This document shows positions 1-11,746 of a DNA stretch of 64,000 bases, in pieces; positions within the stretch are counted from its first letter, which is position 1, and each line of letters begins with the position of its first letter. The position numbers and the translations under genes were made by a program. The stretch lies in the NCBI RefSeq assembly GCF_030463535.1, contig NC_132880.1:31186987-31250986 (forward strand), in the 5' to 3' direction. Origin of the DNA: Salminus brasiliensis. Lineage: Eukaryota; Chordata; Actinopteri; Characiformes; Bryconidae. The notes under the pieces are model-generated. The model was not told the DNA's origin, did no database searches, and saw only the letters and a list, made by a program, of their open reading frames with translations.

Positions 1-17
1 CTCTTTCCTCTGTTTAG

Positions 18-63
18 GTGAATAACTTTGTGGTTTTTGATGGCTTCTTCAGGAATAGATCAG
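18..63 (+). CDS. exon of unrecognised gene (first visible)
   Basis: Acceptor TGTTTAG before 18 and donor GTAAGG from 64. The 46 bases are open only in the frame giving [15 protein letters not shown] and end in phase 1. Confidence 0.5.
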
Positions 64-3000
64 GTAAGGTCATGCACTGTAAGCCTTTTCTGGGGCTGGA
101 ATGTTAATTTTTCACTATGTTGATGGAACAATAAGCAAAGTGAGAGGAACCACGCTGTTGTCTCACGTCATGCGTAGGACTGGGTGTGCCTGATTATTTT
201 TTTCCATTAGCGTTCCAGGGGCACTCTGTGTTTCCAGTTACGTCACATCAGAAAAGCTGGAGTTAGAGAACTTGTCCTTCTTGTTTTATTACATAGCAGG
301 CTATGACTGGCATTGCGTGGTGGGAGTAGGGGTGGAAATGACTCAGCTAGGTGGAAGATTAAATACCTGATTGAGAACAGGGCTTGCGATTTTCCTAATG
401 TGTTGCGTAGCAGAAGTATCATTCCTGAACAAGTCCGTACACAAGTGTGTGCTACATGACACTTGGGCCCAATTGTGTGCTAGTATAATAGAAGGCTAAG
501 CTCTATTATAGGTTGTAGGTTGTAATGCTAGTTTGGTTGGAATGGGAAGGGTTGGGGGATAGTTTTAACTTCACTATGGCTCCATTCTTGTTTCATCAAA
601 CTCTTAGGCACGCCTCCCTCCCCTGTGACGGATCAGGGGTTGTACGGCTTTTTGTAAGAATTTTCAGTTTCTACTGTCTTTCCACCTTGCTCCTAGTCTC
701 CTTTATCCTGGTGTTTTTTTGTCACACTACCTTGCTCTGCAAAATGAATATTAGGGCTGTCACAATTGATTATAATCGTTATCAAGTACCATGAACCATG
801 AATACAAAAGATTCTTAAATACCATTCTGGAAAAAAGATCAACTAGGAAGCCTTTAAAATACAGCTAAAGAAAGGGCCCATATGCTACATTTTTCTTGCA
901 TCTTGTTTTGAGGCCCACAGTATGTGCCTGGTTTCACATACTAAAAGACCATCTTTAATTCTTAGAATTAAGTAGACTGTTTTTGGCACTGTGGCTTTAT
1001 GACTGCTACACTGAATCTGAAGAATTGCTTTCCTGTATTATGCCTAATGGGCAATCTAGGCAGCCTAGGCTAAAACATCCTCAGCATGAATGGGGCTGCA
1101 GAATGTATATGCAGATATATTTGAATGTGTCTGTATTTGCAGATTATATTTGAACTGAATGAACTATAAAGTAAATATGTTTTTTTGCTATTTTTATGTT
1201 CTAAGTCCAATTTTAAGAGAGTGAGCAAAATGTGATTTTTCATGATATGGGCCCTTTAATCTGAATATCATTTGAAAACACTGCAGCAAAGAATGCAGGT
1301 AAACGAGTGTGTCAAAGCTTTGTTTCTTACTGTAAGAGCGCGCAGTAGGAGAATTTAAAATATGTATGATGCAAACTTACAACTACTCACCAGCAGTTCA
1401 TCCAAAAGCTAAATTTGAATTGAATCAATAATAGGTTCAAATCAGGTAATCAAGATGAATGGAGTAATCGTGACAGCCCTAGACTATATCATGTCTGAAA
1501 GACCACTTAGTGTGGTACGTCTCTTGTTCACTTATTCTCCACCCTCTGAAGCAGCACGTTCACCTTTGATCATGCAAGCCCAGTCTGTCCCTCAGGCCCT
1601 TCCCATGCCTCACTGAAATCCACACAGTCCATAACCATAACCCCACAGCTTCCCAAAACAGGCAACACACAGAATGCTTGTGTGTTTTTCCCATTAGTGC
1701 AGCTGAATGTCGGCCGGTGCACACATGCACAGTATGCACATGAATATTTGTAGACATAAATATTTATGAAGAGTATTGTGTGCATTTGTGTGACTCTGTG
1801 TTTAAGGCATAGCCAGAAGTCTGACCATTAAGTATTAAGGATGTGACTAATACTGTTTGGACTGTTTATAACAAGGCTACTGTTTTTGCAGTGGCCCCGT
1901 TCAGAAAGGCTCCCCCAAAAAAGCCAGAGGGAGAGATCAAACCGTATTCGTTAATGGAGAGAGAAGGTAAGTGCAAAAAATAAAAAGGCCTTGTCAGTCA
2001 CACTCAGGAAAACGGGTCATGTGTTATTCATTCAGTATATTTAAATAGGTACTGCTTAACATGATCACAAAATAGTTTATAAAAAACTAAGAAAACTTGT
2101 AGTTTATCTCAGTAATTAAGCAGTAATTGTGCTTTATATTTAGATTTATAACATTAGAATAATTCTGAAATAGAACACGAGAGGAACACTTTGACACAGA
2201 CGCGAGTCGAAGGTCAGTGACTCATATCACAGCTATGATGAAGCCCTGAATTTTATGGTGAATATGCTTTAATACTGTCAGATTGTCTCCACCATTAAGT
2301 AGCTCCACAACAAATGAGTTCCTGCTAATGCAACAATACCAACTCCAAAACACCAGGACCGACTATGTGGAGGTTTGTTAAGGTACCTGTTGAGACCTGT
2401 ACACAGTCCAAGATAACTGCTGATAAGGCTCACCTTCTGTGGTATGGATAGAGCCATAAAAAAATCAAGTTCAGCCAATGATGTTATTAATTAGGACACC
2501 GGCTACCGGGAGTTTTCATAATGCTCAACATGCTGTTATTTACGGGTACTGCCCCGCCCTTCAGCAAAATGAGCCAATCGACTTGCTAGATACGCTGTGA
2601 GCAGATGAGGGTCGATGTGCTAGTGGGGAAAGCCCTATTTGAAACCCATTAGCCAGAATTAAACATGACTTAACATATGTTTTCAGAACATTTTGGACAA
2701 AAACATTTTGAAAACGTTTTATTTGGAATAATTTGGCCTTCAGTTTCGAGTGTGTTGATCTCTTCCTGTTCATAGAGATAGGTGCCTGTTATTGTGTGAA
2801 CTTTGGTTCAGCTCAGCCTTGTTGTCAATTATTGTCAACACGTCAGAGGAGTGATACAGTTTTAGTGTGAAAAAGCTGTTTAACCAATCAGATTGTGAGG
2901 TCTATTGTATACACATAAATAACATACATCATCCTGTGCCTTGTCTAAGGATTTAAGAAATGCTGACAGCTTTCCAGTCTATTTTTAGCAGCATTTCTAA

Positions 3001-3141
3001 AATGCTAAGAATCTTGCTGGCAAAGAGGTAGGCTATTTATAGTGTAATGTATCAGAGTATAAAGCAGATGTGCAGAACTAGATATGAGGTGAATCCAAAT
3101 TATGCACAGTGTATTTAACACAGAAGTAAGGACAGTGTGTA

Positions 3142-3207
<66 letters not shown>

Positions 3208-3215
3208 GTGTAATA

Positions 3216-3275
<60 letters not shown>

Positions 3276-6200
3276 ATTATATACATTGTACACAATGCAT
3301 ATAAAATACACATTAGTATCTAATGCTGTTTGTACGGTTTTGTTTACAGTCTATAGACTAACTTCCTCTCTCTCTTCCATCTCTTTCTCTCTGTTCTGAA
3401 GTTGTGCGAGAGGAGCAGAAGGTCCTGCCTTGGCCGTTTGTCCGCTCGGGGATTCCTCCCCCCTCTCCACCTCTGCCGGTATCCTCCCCGTTCTCCCGCT
3501 CCCTCAGTGTGGGATCCTCCCCCAGCCGCGCTCCGCCTCGTCCAGCGCCGGCCCCATGCGTTCGGCAGGGTCACACCCCACACCCACAGCCGCTCGACAA
3601 CTGCAGGGCAAAACGAACCAGGTATGTGCTTCACCACACCTCAGTCAAATTTAACACAGTTCACTGACTTACTCTTAAAAATAGAGACGTCAAAAAGGAT
3701 TCATTTTGGATTTTGCCCCAGATGGTAAGATGTTAAAAGACTGAGGTGCTATTCATAAGAACAGCTATTAAAAGATGATGCAAAATTCTGTTTTTTTTTT
3801 TTTTTAACAAAAGTTGTTTGAACCAGACAAGCTTCTTAGCCTAAATGCATATAAAAATCTGCTTTAGACTAAATCATATTAGTGAATTAGTGTCAAACAC
3901 TGACTGGTTTATTTTTGACTACAGTAGAACGGCTAATATCAGCACAATAACATTTACAGGACATGCACACACACACTTCCTGTAGAGAATTATTGCCAAT
4001 AGAATTGATGATAGGACTCTCTGGAGCAGATATACATGAACCTACTGCATGGACATGGGCTAGAGGGGGATAAGTCACTCCAGAACTGTGTTCTAAGAAA
4101 TGAAAAGTGCTTCATCCATGGGATGAGTTGGGGAGTTGGAGATGAAGTGGGGTGGTAATCATTGAACATCCTGACCTCACTAATGCTTGTGTTGCTGAAT
4201 GCACTCAAATCCTCACAGCAGTGCTCTAAAATCTAGTAGAAAGTCTTCTCTGGACAGTGGATACAGTCACTCCAACAATTGTTTTGTATAATCCTTGATT
4301 TTTGAAAAAAAACAAAACAATGATTCAGTCCCAATACTTTTGTCCATATAGTGCAGAAGGGCTTACTCTCACTGATGATACGCATCAATGAGCCAAGACA
4401 TTATGGCCACCTGCCTAATATACTGTTAAGTGGATCTGCCACAGATCAGGCGTATTATTCCAGCTCCTCTTACAAGAAAACGGTGCAAACGCACCTGGAT
4501 GTCCACAAGAGGTTTTGTTAAAGCCAACTTCCTCTGTTAATCCATGGTCCTGTTCTGACGATTGTGTCCCCATTAGAGGAGCTTTTGACAGTGGAGAGAA
4601 TCAGCATGGGCAACCTGACCAGTCTGCAGCTGTGCACTGTGTGCTGTGACACATTTCACTTTCCTAACCATCATTTCAAATTTCGGATTACTTGTGCCAC
4701 AGTAACCCTTCTAGCCTGCATTGCCTTTGTGAATCAGTGAGCATTGGGCACTGTTGATCAGGAGAACCCACAAGCCAAACCATTTCAGATATGCTCAGGT
4801 TTTCACACCTGCCCATTTCTCTTGCATCCAACATGTCTAATATAAGAGCGTACTTTGTTTTTTTTTTTTACAAGATAATCAGTGTTCATTGCTTCCTCTG
4901 TGAGTGGTCCTCATGTGTTATCTCGTCGATGTAGGAGTGAACCCTGTGACACAAAACTACATCATTGTAAACACTAGACTACTGTGGAATCGTTACCTTT
5001 ACACTTTAGAGAAAAAGAAGTTCAATAGGTGTTAAAATTTGCAGATGTTGCTGTGGGAATATAAGAAGCTCTTCGTACTTGTACCTATTTAACAGTATGT
5101 ACACGCTATGTTGCATTTTACCCTCAAGTTGCTCCCCTCACCCCTTCTTAAGGCTAGCGATGAGAGTAGGAAGGAACTTGGCTGGTAAACAGACAATTAA
5201 AAGCTTATTGTAGCACTGAGAACTGAGGGACAGTGAGGACCTTTATGTCCAGTTTGACCAATTCTGTATTGAAACTGCATGACTGATTTGGCAACAGGAA
5301 CTGGAATTTCCTCTCGTTAGAGCATCATTGTGTGCAGTGCCTCTTCACTCTTTCCAGCAGATCATTTTCTCCTTGCTCTTCTCTAAACTGCCTTTCTCTC
5401 TTTCTTTCTTTCTTTCCTTCTCTCTCTCTTGTTCTTTCATGTTTGTCCCTGGTATGGCATTTTCTCTTGATTTTCATATGATTTCTTTTTCCGCTTCTGC
5501 CTCTCCTTGTCACTGTTGCACTGACTTCAATGAAATGACATCTTTTTCTTCTCCACTACAACCACTTTCCATCTGCAAAAATGCGCAATTACTTCCGCCT
5601 CTTCTTTGCTCTTGCCTCATATCCCCACAGTTCTCTAAATAGATCTCAGCTCAGTTTCCATTGACCTTGAACCTTTTAATCTAGACCTCCACAGCCTTAA
5701 ATGTGGCTGTGTTTTTAAACTCTTTCACTAGTCTCTCTCGTTTTTATTTGGTTTTGTAATCGTGTTGTGGACATGAGGCCTAACAGCGCCATGTAGGGAT
5801 TGCTGGGTTTTTGCATAATTTGGTAATGAATGAAAGGAAGTTAGTAGAAGTGCGTAGGTTTTTGAAATTCCCCCACATTTACTCCATCATGGAGAAATCC
5901 CTTTGGTAAGGCCTGACCTTTCAGTAGATAGTAAAATGAAGTTAAATTACCCTTTGAAAATGAGGGTTGGACCTTGGTACATTTCTTTACTGTTGTGAGA
6001 AGTTGTTACCTCTTTCCTGTTTCCTTCCTTTTCCCCCTCTAGCGTTTTGATCCACAACTAATAAAAGTTGAAGAAAAAAGTGATCTTTTTTTATTATTTT
6101 ATATAAATGACTTTTTCTATTAATGTACATAATATGGAAGCCCAGTCCAAGGTAGAGGATGGAGAGGTTCCAAATAGGCTTAACTGAGGGTGGAAATACC

Positions 6201-9200
6201 TCTTAAACATGGTAACTACAGCATTTTAATGTACATTAGTACATAAAACATATTTACTAATTTAGGAAGACCAATAAGTAGCCTTAATAGCCTATATGAC
6301 CTAATAATCTCCTTCAGTTCAAGTTAGTACAACTTAGGCCTACTTGAAACCCCCTTAGCCACAACATCCTAGCATTTAGAGCACATGATTTTAAGATGAT
6401 GATGAGCACACATTTAACCAGTCCAAACTTTTGACTGTGTGTCTCTGAAATGGAACCTTACAGCAGAAGAAAAAAACTAAGAGCACCTCTGTTGGTCTGT
6501 TTATTACAATACAAGTAGACAGTGTAAACCAGATTTGGTCAAAAAAGTGAAAAACAGCAAAATAAAGATACAAAGATTTTGTGTGACAGTGAAGAAATAT
6601 ATTATATAAGTAAATATATTTCCCCTGGCAGCAGTCCGTGAAAATGAAGATTTGTTTCCTTACAATATGAGGAAATAATGCTAAAATAAACACTTCCTTA
6701 CTTGAAATATAAGAACTCATTTGGCATATGTCTGAATTTTGTCTTAATGTCAAAATGTTGACCGTCACAATAATTAAGAAAGCCCAATTTTAGCAAAATT
6801 GTGATCTGATGAGCTGAAGGAAATAATCCATTATTTTGAGATTCTAATTCAAAGGTAGAGAAAATGAGTAATTATGCTCACATAGTAAGTCAGAACCGAC
6901 ATTATGATTTAGAACAATCTAAATAACTAAAAAGTAAGCTGTTATCTTAAGATACTAAGTCAGCAATTTGAGAAAAATTTCAATTAACTAATAATAGGTC
7001 AAATGATCATGAGAGAAAATTGACTTCCATAATGTAACATTCATAAATTGAATAATTTGATTACAAAAATGTGTTTTTCGGGACTTGAACACCATCATTG
7101 CATGTCTTCCTTCACTTGATATTATTTTATTCACTAAATGTTATGTTCATTAAATATGATTTTGTGTTTTCTAATTATGTTACTTTTGTGTTGTTTTTCT
7201 TTTCTTTCTTTCTCATTTTTTCCCTTTTAATAATTACTTTTGATCATTTGTTACTTTATGGCATGTCCCGCCTCCTCAACCTCCACTGAATGTGCCCTCA
7301 CTCCTTGTGTCTGACCATGTCTGGCCCCTATGCACATGTTCCTCCCATGCATTGTATGTCCACTTTCCCTTCCCCTCCTGTAGCAATCATGGCATGGTTG
7401 CCAGAAGCAACCTCTACAGCCGTCATATCAGCAGCAGAGGCCTTGGGCTATTGCTGGCGGAACAGCTGAACACCTCGAAGCTGCCAGGTAACTTACAGTT
7501 TCAACTCTGAGCCATGTGGCGCGGTACACTGCATGACAAGAGTTGCTGTGGTCCACAAGACGCTACATTTCCCAGGTGCTGCCTTTTTAGCCGTTGTCGT
7601 GTGCTTCCTCAGGGCTGAAGCCAGTGCTCAGTGAGAAAGTGTGTGACACAGGGGGACAGGCAGACGCAATGGAACACACAAACACAGCAGAAAGGTTGGC
7701 TATGCCTCACACGGCCTGTGTGAGAGTTACACTTAGACTTCACCTAGAGACCTGCTACCTCTATCAGATGCTGAGTCAGACCAAAGAAAGGGCACGATTA
7801 GTGTGTTGTCTACCGGGATACACATACACACACATGCAAACCACCTGCAGTAAAATCATGTTTTATTGTTTGATTGGTTTTCAAATATTTGATTGTACTT
7901 CCTTCCTGCCCTTGTGTCTAAAACTATTCATCCGGGCATTTCTTGATGTCTGGACTGGTTTTATTTATTTATTTATTTATTTATTTTAAAAGTTTGGCAG
8001 TCAATTTACACAGTTATCCCAAATGAATTCTTACCAGCCAAGATGGTCAGTATCCCAAGAGCTTTCTTAGTTTTCTACTGGAGCCACAAAGCTAATAGCC
8101 AACAAGTAATGGACCAATATAGCTGCAAGGTTAGCAACTTAGCAAAGTTCATGCCTAAATCTTCACACATTTGCCTCAGGAATTCCATTGATTTCTCTAC
8201 ATTTCTGTGTAAACACATACTTAACATGTGAGTCATTCAGAATGGTCTGGAACCAGATGTATGAAGAGTTTAATGCCTTTAAAAGCTACCTCATAGAAAC
8301 CATTACATAAAATTGTTAAGAATACATTACACAATGCACTGAGAGAAATGGTGATCTCTGCTTTCTATCACCAGCAATGTAAAAAAAAAAATCTGAATCA
8401 GCAAATTTCTGTCCAAATCCACTCTGAATGACTTTGCTTGCTTCTCAACAAATTATATTTGTAGATATAAAAAAAATTATAATACAAAATCTGTGAAATT
8501 TCCCTTTAAGCAGTCTGATAAAGTAACAGGATAAAATGTTGAACCAGTCAGTGAGCCTTGAGCCCATGATTCCCTTGCCAGTCCACTGGCCACTGACCAC
8601 TGCATATTGGTGACACCCCACAATACCGTGCTTTCCTCTTCACTTGCTGCCTGATATGTATATGCCACTGGAACCAAATCATCAGTGTTTTTTAATTACC
8701 ATCAGGGGTTTATATGTTATGTTATGTTATGACTCATTGGTGTATATAACACACAGGTCTATATGTACATGGATACAAGTACAGTATGTTGCATAGCTAA
8801 AACCATAGTAGTATCCATATATTGTTCATTCTTATACTTAGCAGTGTATTAGACAATGTCAGAAGCCACATGAGCAAGAGGTAGATGCACAGCGCTTTTA
8901 CAGTTTCAGATGAGTGTGGGGACACTGCTTGCATACTGGTAGTTGGTGAGGCACGAGCATCTATTACTTGCTAACTACATTAGCTTTGTATCTCCAGTGC
9001 AAAACTGAAGATGTAAACTTCAGAGAGCTAACAACCATGTCCTGGCTGATTGACTGCATTTGGGCTTAGGGTGGGGGAAATGTGTGAACTGGATTTTTGT
9101 TTGAATGATCACATTAATCTAATTTGCCCAATCTCGCTTTCGCTCTCTCTCTCCCTCAGCACACAGTTCCACGGTCAGGTTGTGTCTCTGCCGCCGCTGT

Positions 9201-9478
9201 TGGTTCCCAAACCTGTTGCTAGACAGCCGGCCTCCATAGCAGCTCTGGAGCACAAAGGAGAGACAGCCTTAAATAAGCCAAGCTGGGTCCTGGAGAACAG
9301 CCTGAGGATAGAGAACAGTCCCTGGCCCAGAGGAGTGGAGGATGTGAAGAGAAACAGAGCAGTGGAGGTTGAGGGAGGGTCAGGCAGAGGCGGCTGGTCT
9401 TGGACGGTCGGAGAGAAACGCTGCACGGCCCAGTGGGTCCGACAGAAACAAGAACATCGCAGCACGAGGCCCTGGTGA
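18..9478 (+). CDS. 3' part of an unrecognised plus-strand gene (six exons, 281 residues visible)
   Basis: Six exons chain in one frame with AG/GT borders and matching phases: 18-63, 1892-1966, 3402-3621, 7384-7487, 7613-7694 and 9160-9478 (stop TGA 9476-9478). The start lies before the window. The first visible exon reads [15 protein letters not shown]; only this frame is open. The next encodes a basic segment with [18 protein letters not shown]. The third is proline/serine rich and of low complexity. The fourth contains [20 protein letters not shown]. The last is tryptophan- and arginine-rich near the C-terminus. I see no signal peptide, membrane helix or catalytic motif, and I do not recognise the family. 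The RGS gene on the other strand is convergent with it. The phase-perfect chain of six exons makes a real gene likely. The terminal exon may be one of two alternatives, the other being the exons at 24229 and 24984. Confidence 0.6.
64..1891. other. intron holding a non-autonomous hAT-like element
   Basis: Intron between the first two visible exons. Apart from the terminal-inverted-repeat element at 752-1481, I see no coding or RNA feature. Confidence 0.5.
752..1481. mobile_element. non-autonomous hAT-like element with terminal inverted repeats
   Basis: The left end reads TAGGGCTGTCACAATTGATT and the right end (1461-1481) is its imperfect reverse complement, ending GTGACAGCCCTA. The interior of about 0.7 kb has no long open frame. 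TAGGGCTG ends are typical of short fish hAT elements. The flanking octamers (ATGAATAT and GACTATAT) match only partly, so a target duplication is not proven. Confidence 0.6.
1892..1966 (+). CDS. exon of unrecognised gene (basic segment)
   Basis: Acceptor TTTTTGCAG and donor GTAAGTG. It enters in phase 1 and leaves in phase 1. It encodes 24 whole codons, lysine/proline rich, ending YSLMERE. Confidence 0.6.
3137..3273. repeat. compound (TG)n/(AT)n microsatellite
   Basis: Two long AT-dinucleotide runs (3151-3204 and 3225-3272), separated by a short interrupted TG/AT spacer, in the intron before exon 3402-3621. Confidence 0.95.
3402..3621 (+). CDS. exon of unrecognised gene (proline/serine-rich)
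   Basis: Acceptor TTCTGAAG after a pyrimidine-rich run and donor GTATGTG. The 220 bases enter in phase 1 and leave in phase 2. The frame starts [13 protein letters not shown] and runs into proline/serine repeats. The exon is far more GC-rich than the introns around it, as expected for coding DNA here. Confidence 0.6.
3893..4354. mobile_element. MITE-like repeat ending CCATATAGTG (copy 1)
   Basis: Ends with CCCAATACTTTTGTCCATAT followed by AGTG, a common terminal repeat in fish genomes. The interior (TATTGCCAATAG, CTCTCTGGAGCA, a GAGTTGG...GAGATGAAGTGG block, CCTCACAGCAGTGCT) recurs at 19163-19609 and in part at 55530-55712, so this is a dispersed family. The left boundary is approximate. Confidence 0.65.
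4365..4935. mobile_element. degenerate MITE of the CAGCCATAACATTA family (copy 1)
   Basis: Diverged copy of the repeat seen better at 38571-39045. It starts near CAATGAGCCAAGACATTATG and its far end carries AATCAGTGTTCATTGCTTCC and GAGTGGTCCTCATGTGTTAT, which resemble the usual tail of this fish family. No open frame. Confidence 0.45.
7384..7487 (+). CDS. exon of unrecognised gene
   Basis: Acceptor CTCCTGTAG and donor GTAACTT. It enters in phase 2 and leaves in phase 1. It encodes [20 protein letters not shown] followed by a short leucine-rich stretch LGLLLAEQL. Confidence 0.6.
7613..7694 (+). CDS. exon of unrecognised gene (short)
   Basis: A short intron of 125 bases precedes it. The acceptor is TTCCTCAG and the donor the weaker GTTGGC. 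It enters in phase 1 and leaves in phase 2. The reading [20 protein letters not shown] is the only one that joins exons 7384-7487 and 9160-9478 in frame. Confidence 0.5.
7955..7986. repeat. (TTTA)n microsatellite
   Basis: Seven to eight tandem TTTA units just downstream of exon 7613-7694. Confidence 0.9.
9160..9478 (+). CDS. terminal exon of unrecognised gene
   Basis: Acceptor CTCTCCCTCAG. It opens THFHG-like (seen: [20 protein letters not shown]) and stays open for 105 codons to TGA at 9476-9478. The C-terminal third holds several tryptophans and arginines and ends RSTRPW. An AATAAA lies about 170 bases downstream. Confidence 0.6.
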
Positions 9479-9644
9479 CAGGGTTCATGCAAGCATGAAG
9501 AGAGAAGCTGGAGGGAGATCAGAGGAATGAGGGGAATCGGAGGATGTGAGGAGACAAACAAAGCAGGGGTTATTTAAAAACACTGAGAGTAAGACTGTAA
9601 AGCCTACCTCATGCTCTCTCCAACTCATGATAGATAAAGGGTAG

Positions 9645-9650
9645 AATAAA
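9645..9650 (+). terminator. possible polyadenylation signal of the first plus-strand gene
   Basis: AATAAA hexamer 167 bases after the TGA at 9476-9478. This is inference from position; such hexamers are common in AT-rich DNA. Confidence 0.3.
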
Positions 9651-10034
9651 AAATATCAAGGAGATAAAAAGCCATACAGAAGCTGCATATTCTGGTGTAT
9701 ATTCTGGTGTACTATTAACATATTAATAGTTTTTAATATGTTATTTAAATGTTCATTGTAGCCATTCATGTAATTCTCAATGAAAAACAGTATTATGGAG
9801 ATTCAGGGATCTTTGTATTTTGGAATAAACTGAAAAAGTGGATAAACTTTATTATACCCTTTATTTTTTTTCTTGAGTACAAAATACTCAGACTCACCTC
9901 TTACAGAATTGTCAGAAAGTCAAAATAAATTGGTGGATACAGTTTTAAAAAGTAATTTGGGGTGGTTGAGAAGGAATTTTGTACCTTTCAGATAATTTGG
10001 GTCATCAATATCATATTTTTGAGATGTCTCATGT

Positions 10035-10270
10035 GCACAGGCCTCTTTAGGTCATGTCACATCATACTGATAGGGTTGAAAGATGCTCCCTCCACCATGC
10101 TTCACACTTGAAGTTTTGGTGTTGGGCATTTGCGTTAAAAGGTTCCACTTTTGTCTCATCTGTCCATACAACATTTTTTGTCCAGAAGAACTATGGAACA
10201 TCCGGGTCTTTAGCAATGCTCCTGTAGCCTTTTCTAGCTTCATGCGTCTCTCTGAAGTCTTCTAAAAGTT
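10035..10270 (-). pseudogene. Tc1-like transposase remnant
   Basis: The minus-strand translation holds KHGGGSI and a GQMRQKWNLL segment, a frame-shifted version of the transposase block around the second catalytic aspartate, which normally reads like W(S/T)DETK. The nearby plus-strand text (CACCATGCTTCACACTTG, CTCATCTGTCCATACAACA) is the usual antisense signature of a decayed Tc1 copy. Too short and broken to be active. Confidence 0.65.
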
Positions 10271-10919
10271 GTTTGCGTCAAGACATGGTTCACATTAACC
10301 AAGAACAGATTAGTGTTTGTGACCTGGAGAACATTTAGACCTCATTTTATTAGTAACCAATGCAGAAATCCCGGAAACTCCAAAAGAGTTCACTTGCTTT
10401 TGTGTATAAAATGGATAGTTTTGCATTGCAGACACACCAAACCACTCTGATGACTGCTTACATGTGAACAATGTCTTACAATTAAACCAAGAACATGTAG
10501 AGGCTCATTAGCACGTATATATATCTCAAAGCTATGTGTAGTATTTAGCCAAAGTTGCCTGCTGAAGACTAAAATAGCCTGAAAAAATGACTCCGTTGAC
10601 GTTTACACAAACCCACTACTGTTCTGTGAAGACTGTGGTGATGAAAATGACAACATTTCCAGGTATTACCCAACTTGGCAACTGTTTAAAGCATTTCTTC
10701 CCCCAACACCCTAGCCTGCTGGTACAGTTTGTCCTCTACAGCAGGTTTTCGTGAAACACAGGGACATAAAATACTCCTGAAGACCTTTCCCAGGGTTGAA
10801 ATGGGCTTTCTGTTGAGCTTGGTGCCAACTGCTGTGTAAGTGTGGCACTTGGAACAGACCTTCCAAAGTTTCGAGATGTGTGACATAACATTAAGGACCA
10901 GAAACCATATAAAACAATA

Positions 10920-10925
10920 TTTATT
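10920..10925 (-). terminator. possible polyadenylation signal of the RGS gene
   Basis: TTTATT on the plus strand, i.e. AATAAA on the minus strand, about 650 bases past the RGS stop codon. Positional inference only. Confidence 0.3.
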
Positions 10926-11575
10926 TCTAAACATTTCAAACTGATAAACACATAAAACAAGTAACAATGGATAAACTCTATTCCCAAGCCTGGCTCTGTT
11001 GTCTGCACACCAGACGTCTTGCCTCATGCAGAAAGGAATTCCAGGGCAGCCGTTGAGCAAGTTACTGTAACTACCTTGTCATTTGTGTCGTTTCCCCCAC
11101 ATACATGGGCTTACCACTCTACAAGTGTTTTGACCCCTCTGACGGGAGGGTCCAATCTTACCTAACGGGTTTTTCCTTTCCGTCAGCATGCCGTTCTGCT
11201 TCTGCTCACTGATGCGTAATGGGCACCAGCTCGGGTACGATCCTGTCTAATGATTACAAGTCTCGGTAATGTTCACAGCTTCAGCCAGCTGCCTTTCTGG
11301 ATAATGATGCACTACACTATAAGACCATATCAGCACGAATGCACTGTTACTCGGTTCCATGTCCAATGATATATTAACAATCTTTGAAAGGAAAAAAACC
11401 AAAACAAACAAACAGTAGTTCTACGCATTCTATCTATTTTAAGCCAGTGTTCAACATCAGCCTTCAGACCAAAATAGCACGCCTTCACTTTTTCTCTCAG
11501 GGGTTCATATGTCCACCTGTAGTCCTTTTTCAGTCAATTACATGTCCTCCCACTGACTCACTGTCTAGTCCCATC

Positions 11576-11746
11576 CTAGTGAGCGTCCCTCAGGAGTGTG
11601 AGGTAGATGTTTGACTGGAGAAAACGAGGATAACAATCAGTGTCCAGTAAAGAGCGAATGCGCCTCTGAGCGTGGCAGAGCGAGTTGTGCGAAGGGGCCT
11701 TTAGAAGCTGCATGGTCAGGTCCCGGGTCTTGCTGTCCAGATTTAT
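11576..11746 (-). CDS. RGS gene, terminal coding exon
   Basis: Acceptor TATTTTTCAG. Encodes INLDSKTRDLTMQLLKAPSH, then the Asp and Arg in DTDCYPRFLQ, and ends LLRDAH with TAG (CTA at 11576-11578 on the plus strand). 56 residues, phase 0 entry. Confidence 0.92.
   Translation of the reverse strand: MNLDSKTRDLTMQLLKAPSHNSLCHAQRRIRSLLDTDCYPRFLQSNIYLTLLRDAH

Larger units (their letters stand above)
3622..7383. other. long intron of the unrecognised gene
   Basis: Contains the two MITE-type repeats at 3893-4354 and 4365-4935, a pyrimidine-rich tract at about 5390-5440, and otherwise AT-rich sequence in which I find no further exon. Confidence 0.4.
9479..11575. other. intergenic/3' flanking region between two convergent genes
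   Basis: Lies between the stop of the first gene (plus strand) and the stop of the RGS gene (minus strand). It holds a Tc1 remnant (10035-10270) and possible poly(A) signals for both genes. Nothing else recognisable. Confidence 0.5.

Noticed and set aside
9175-9561. 128-codon minus-strand open frame
   Set aside because: Antisense of the terminal exon of the first plus-strand gene, which is better supported by phase and acceptor.
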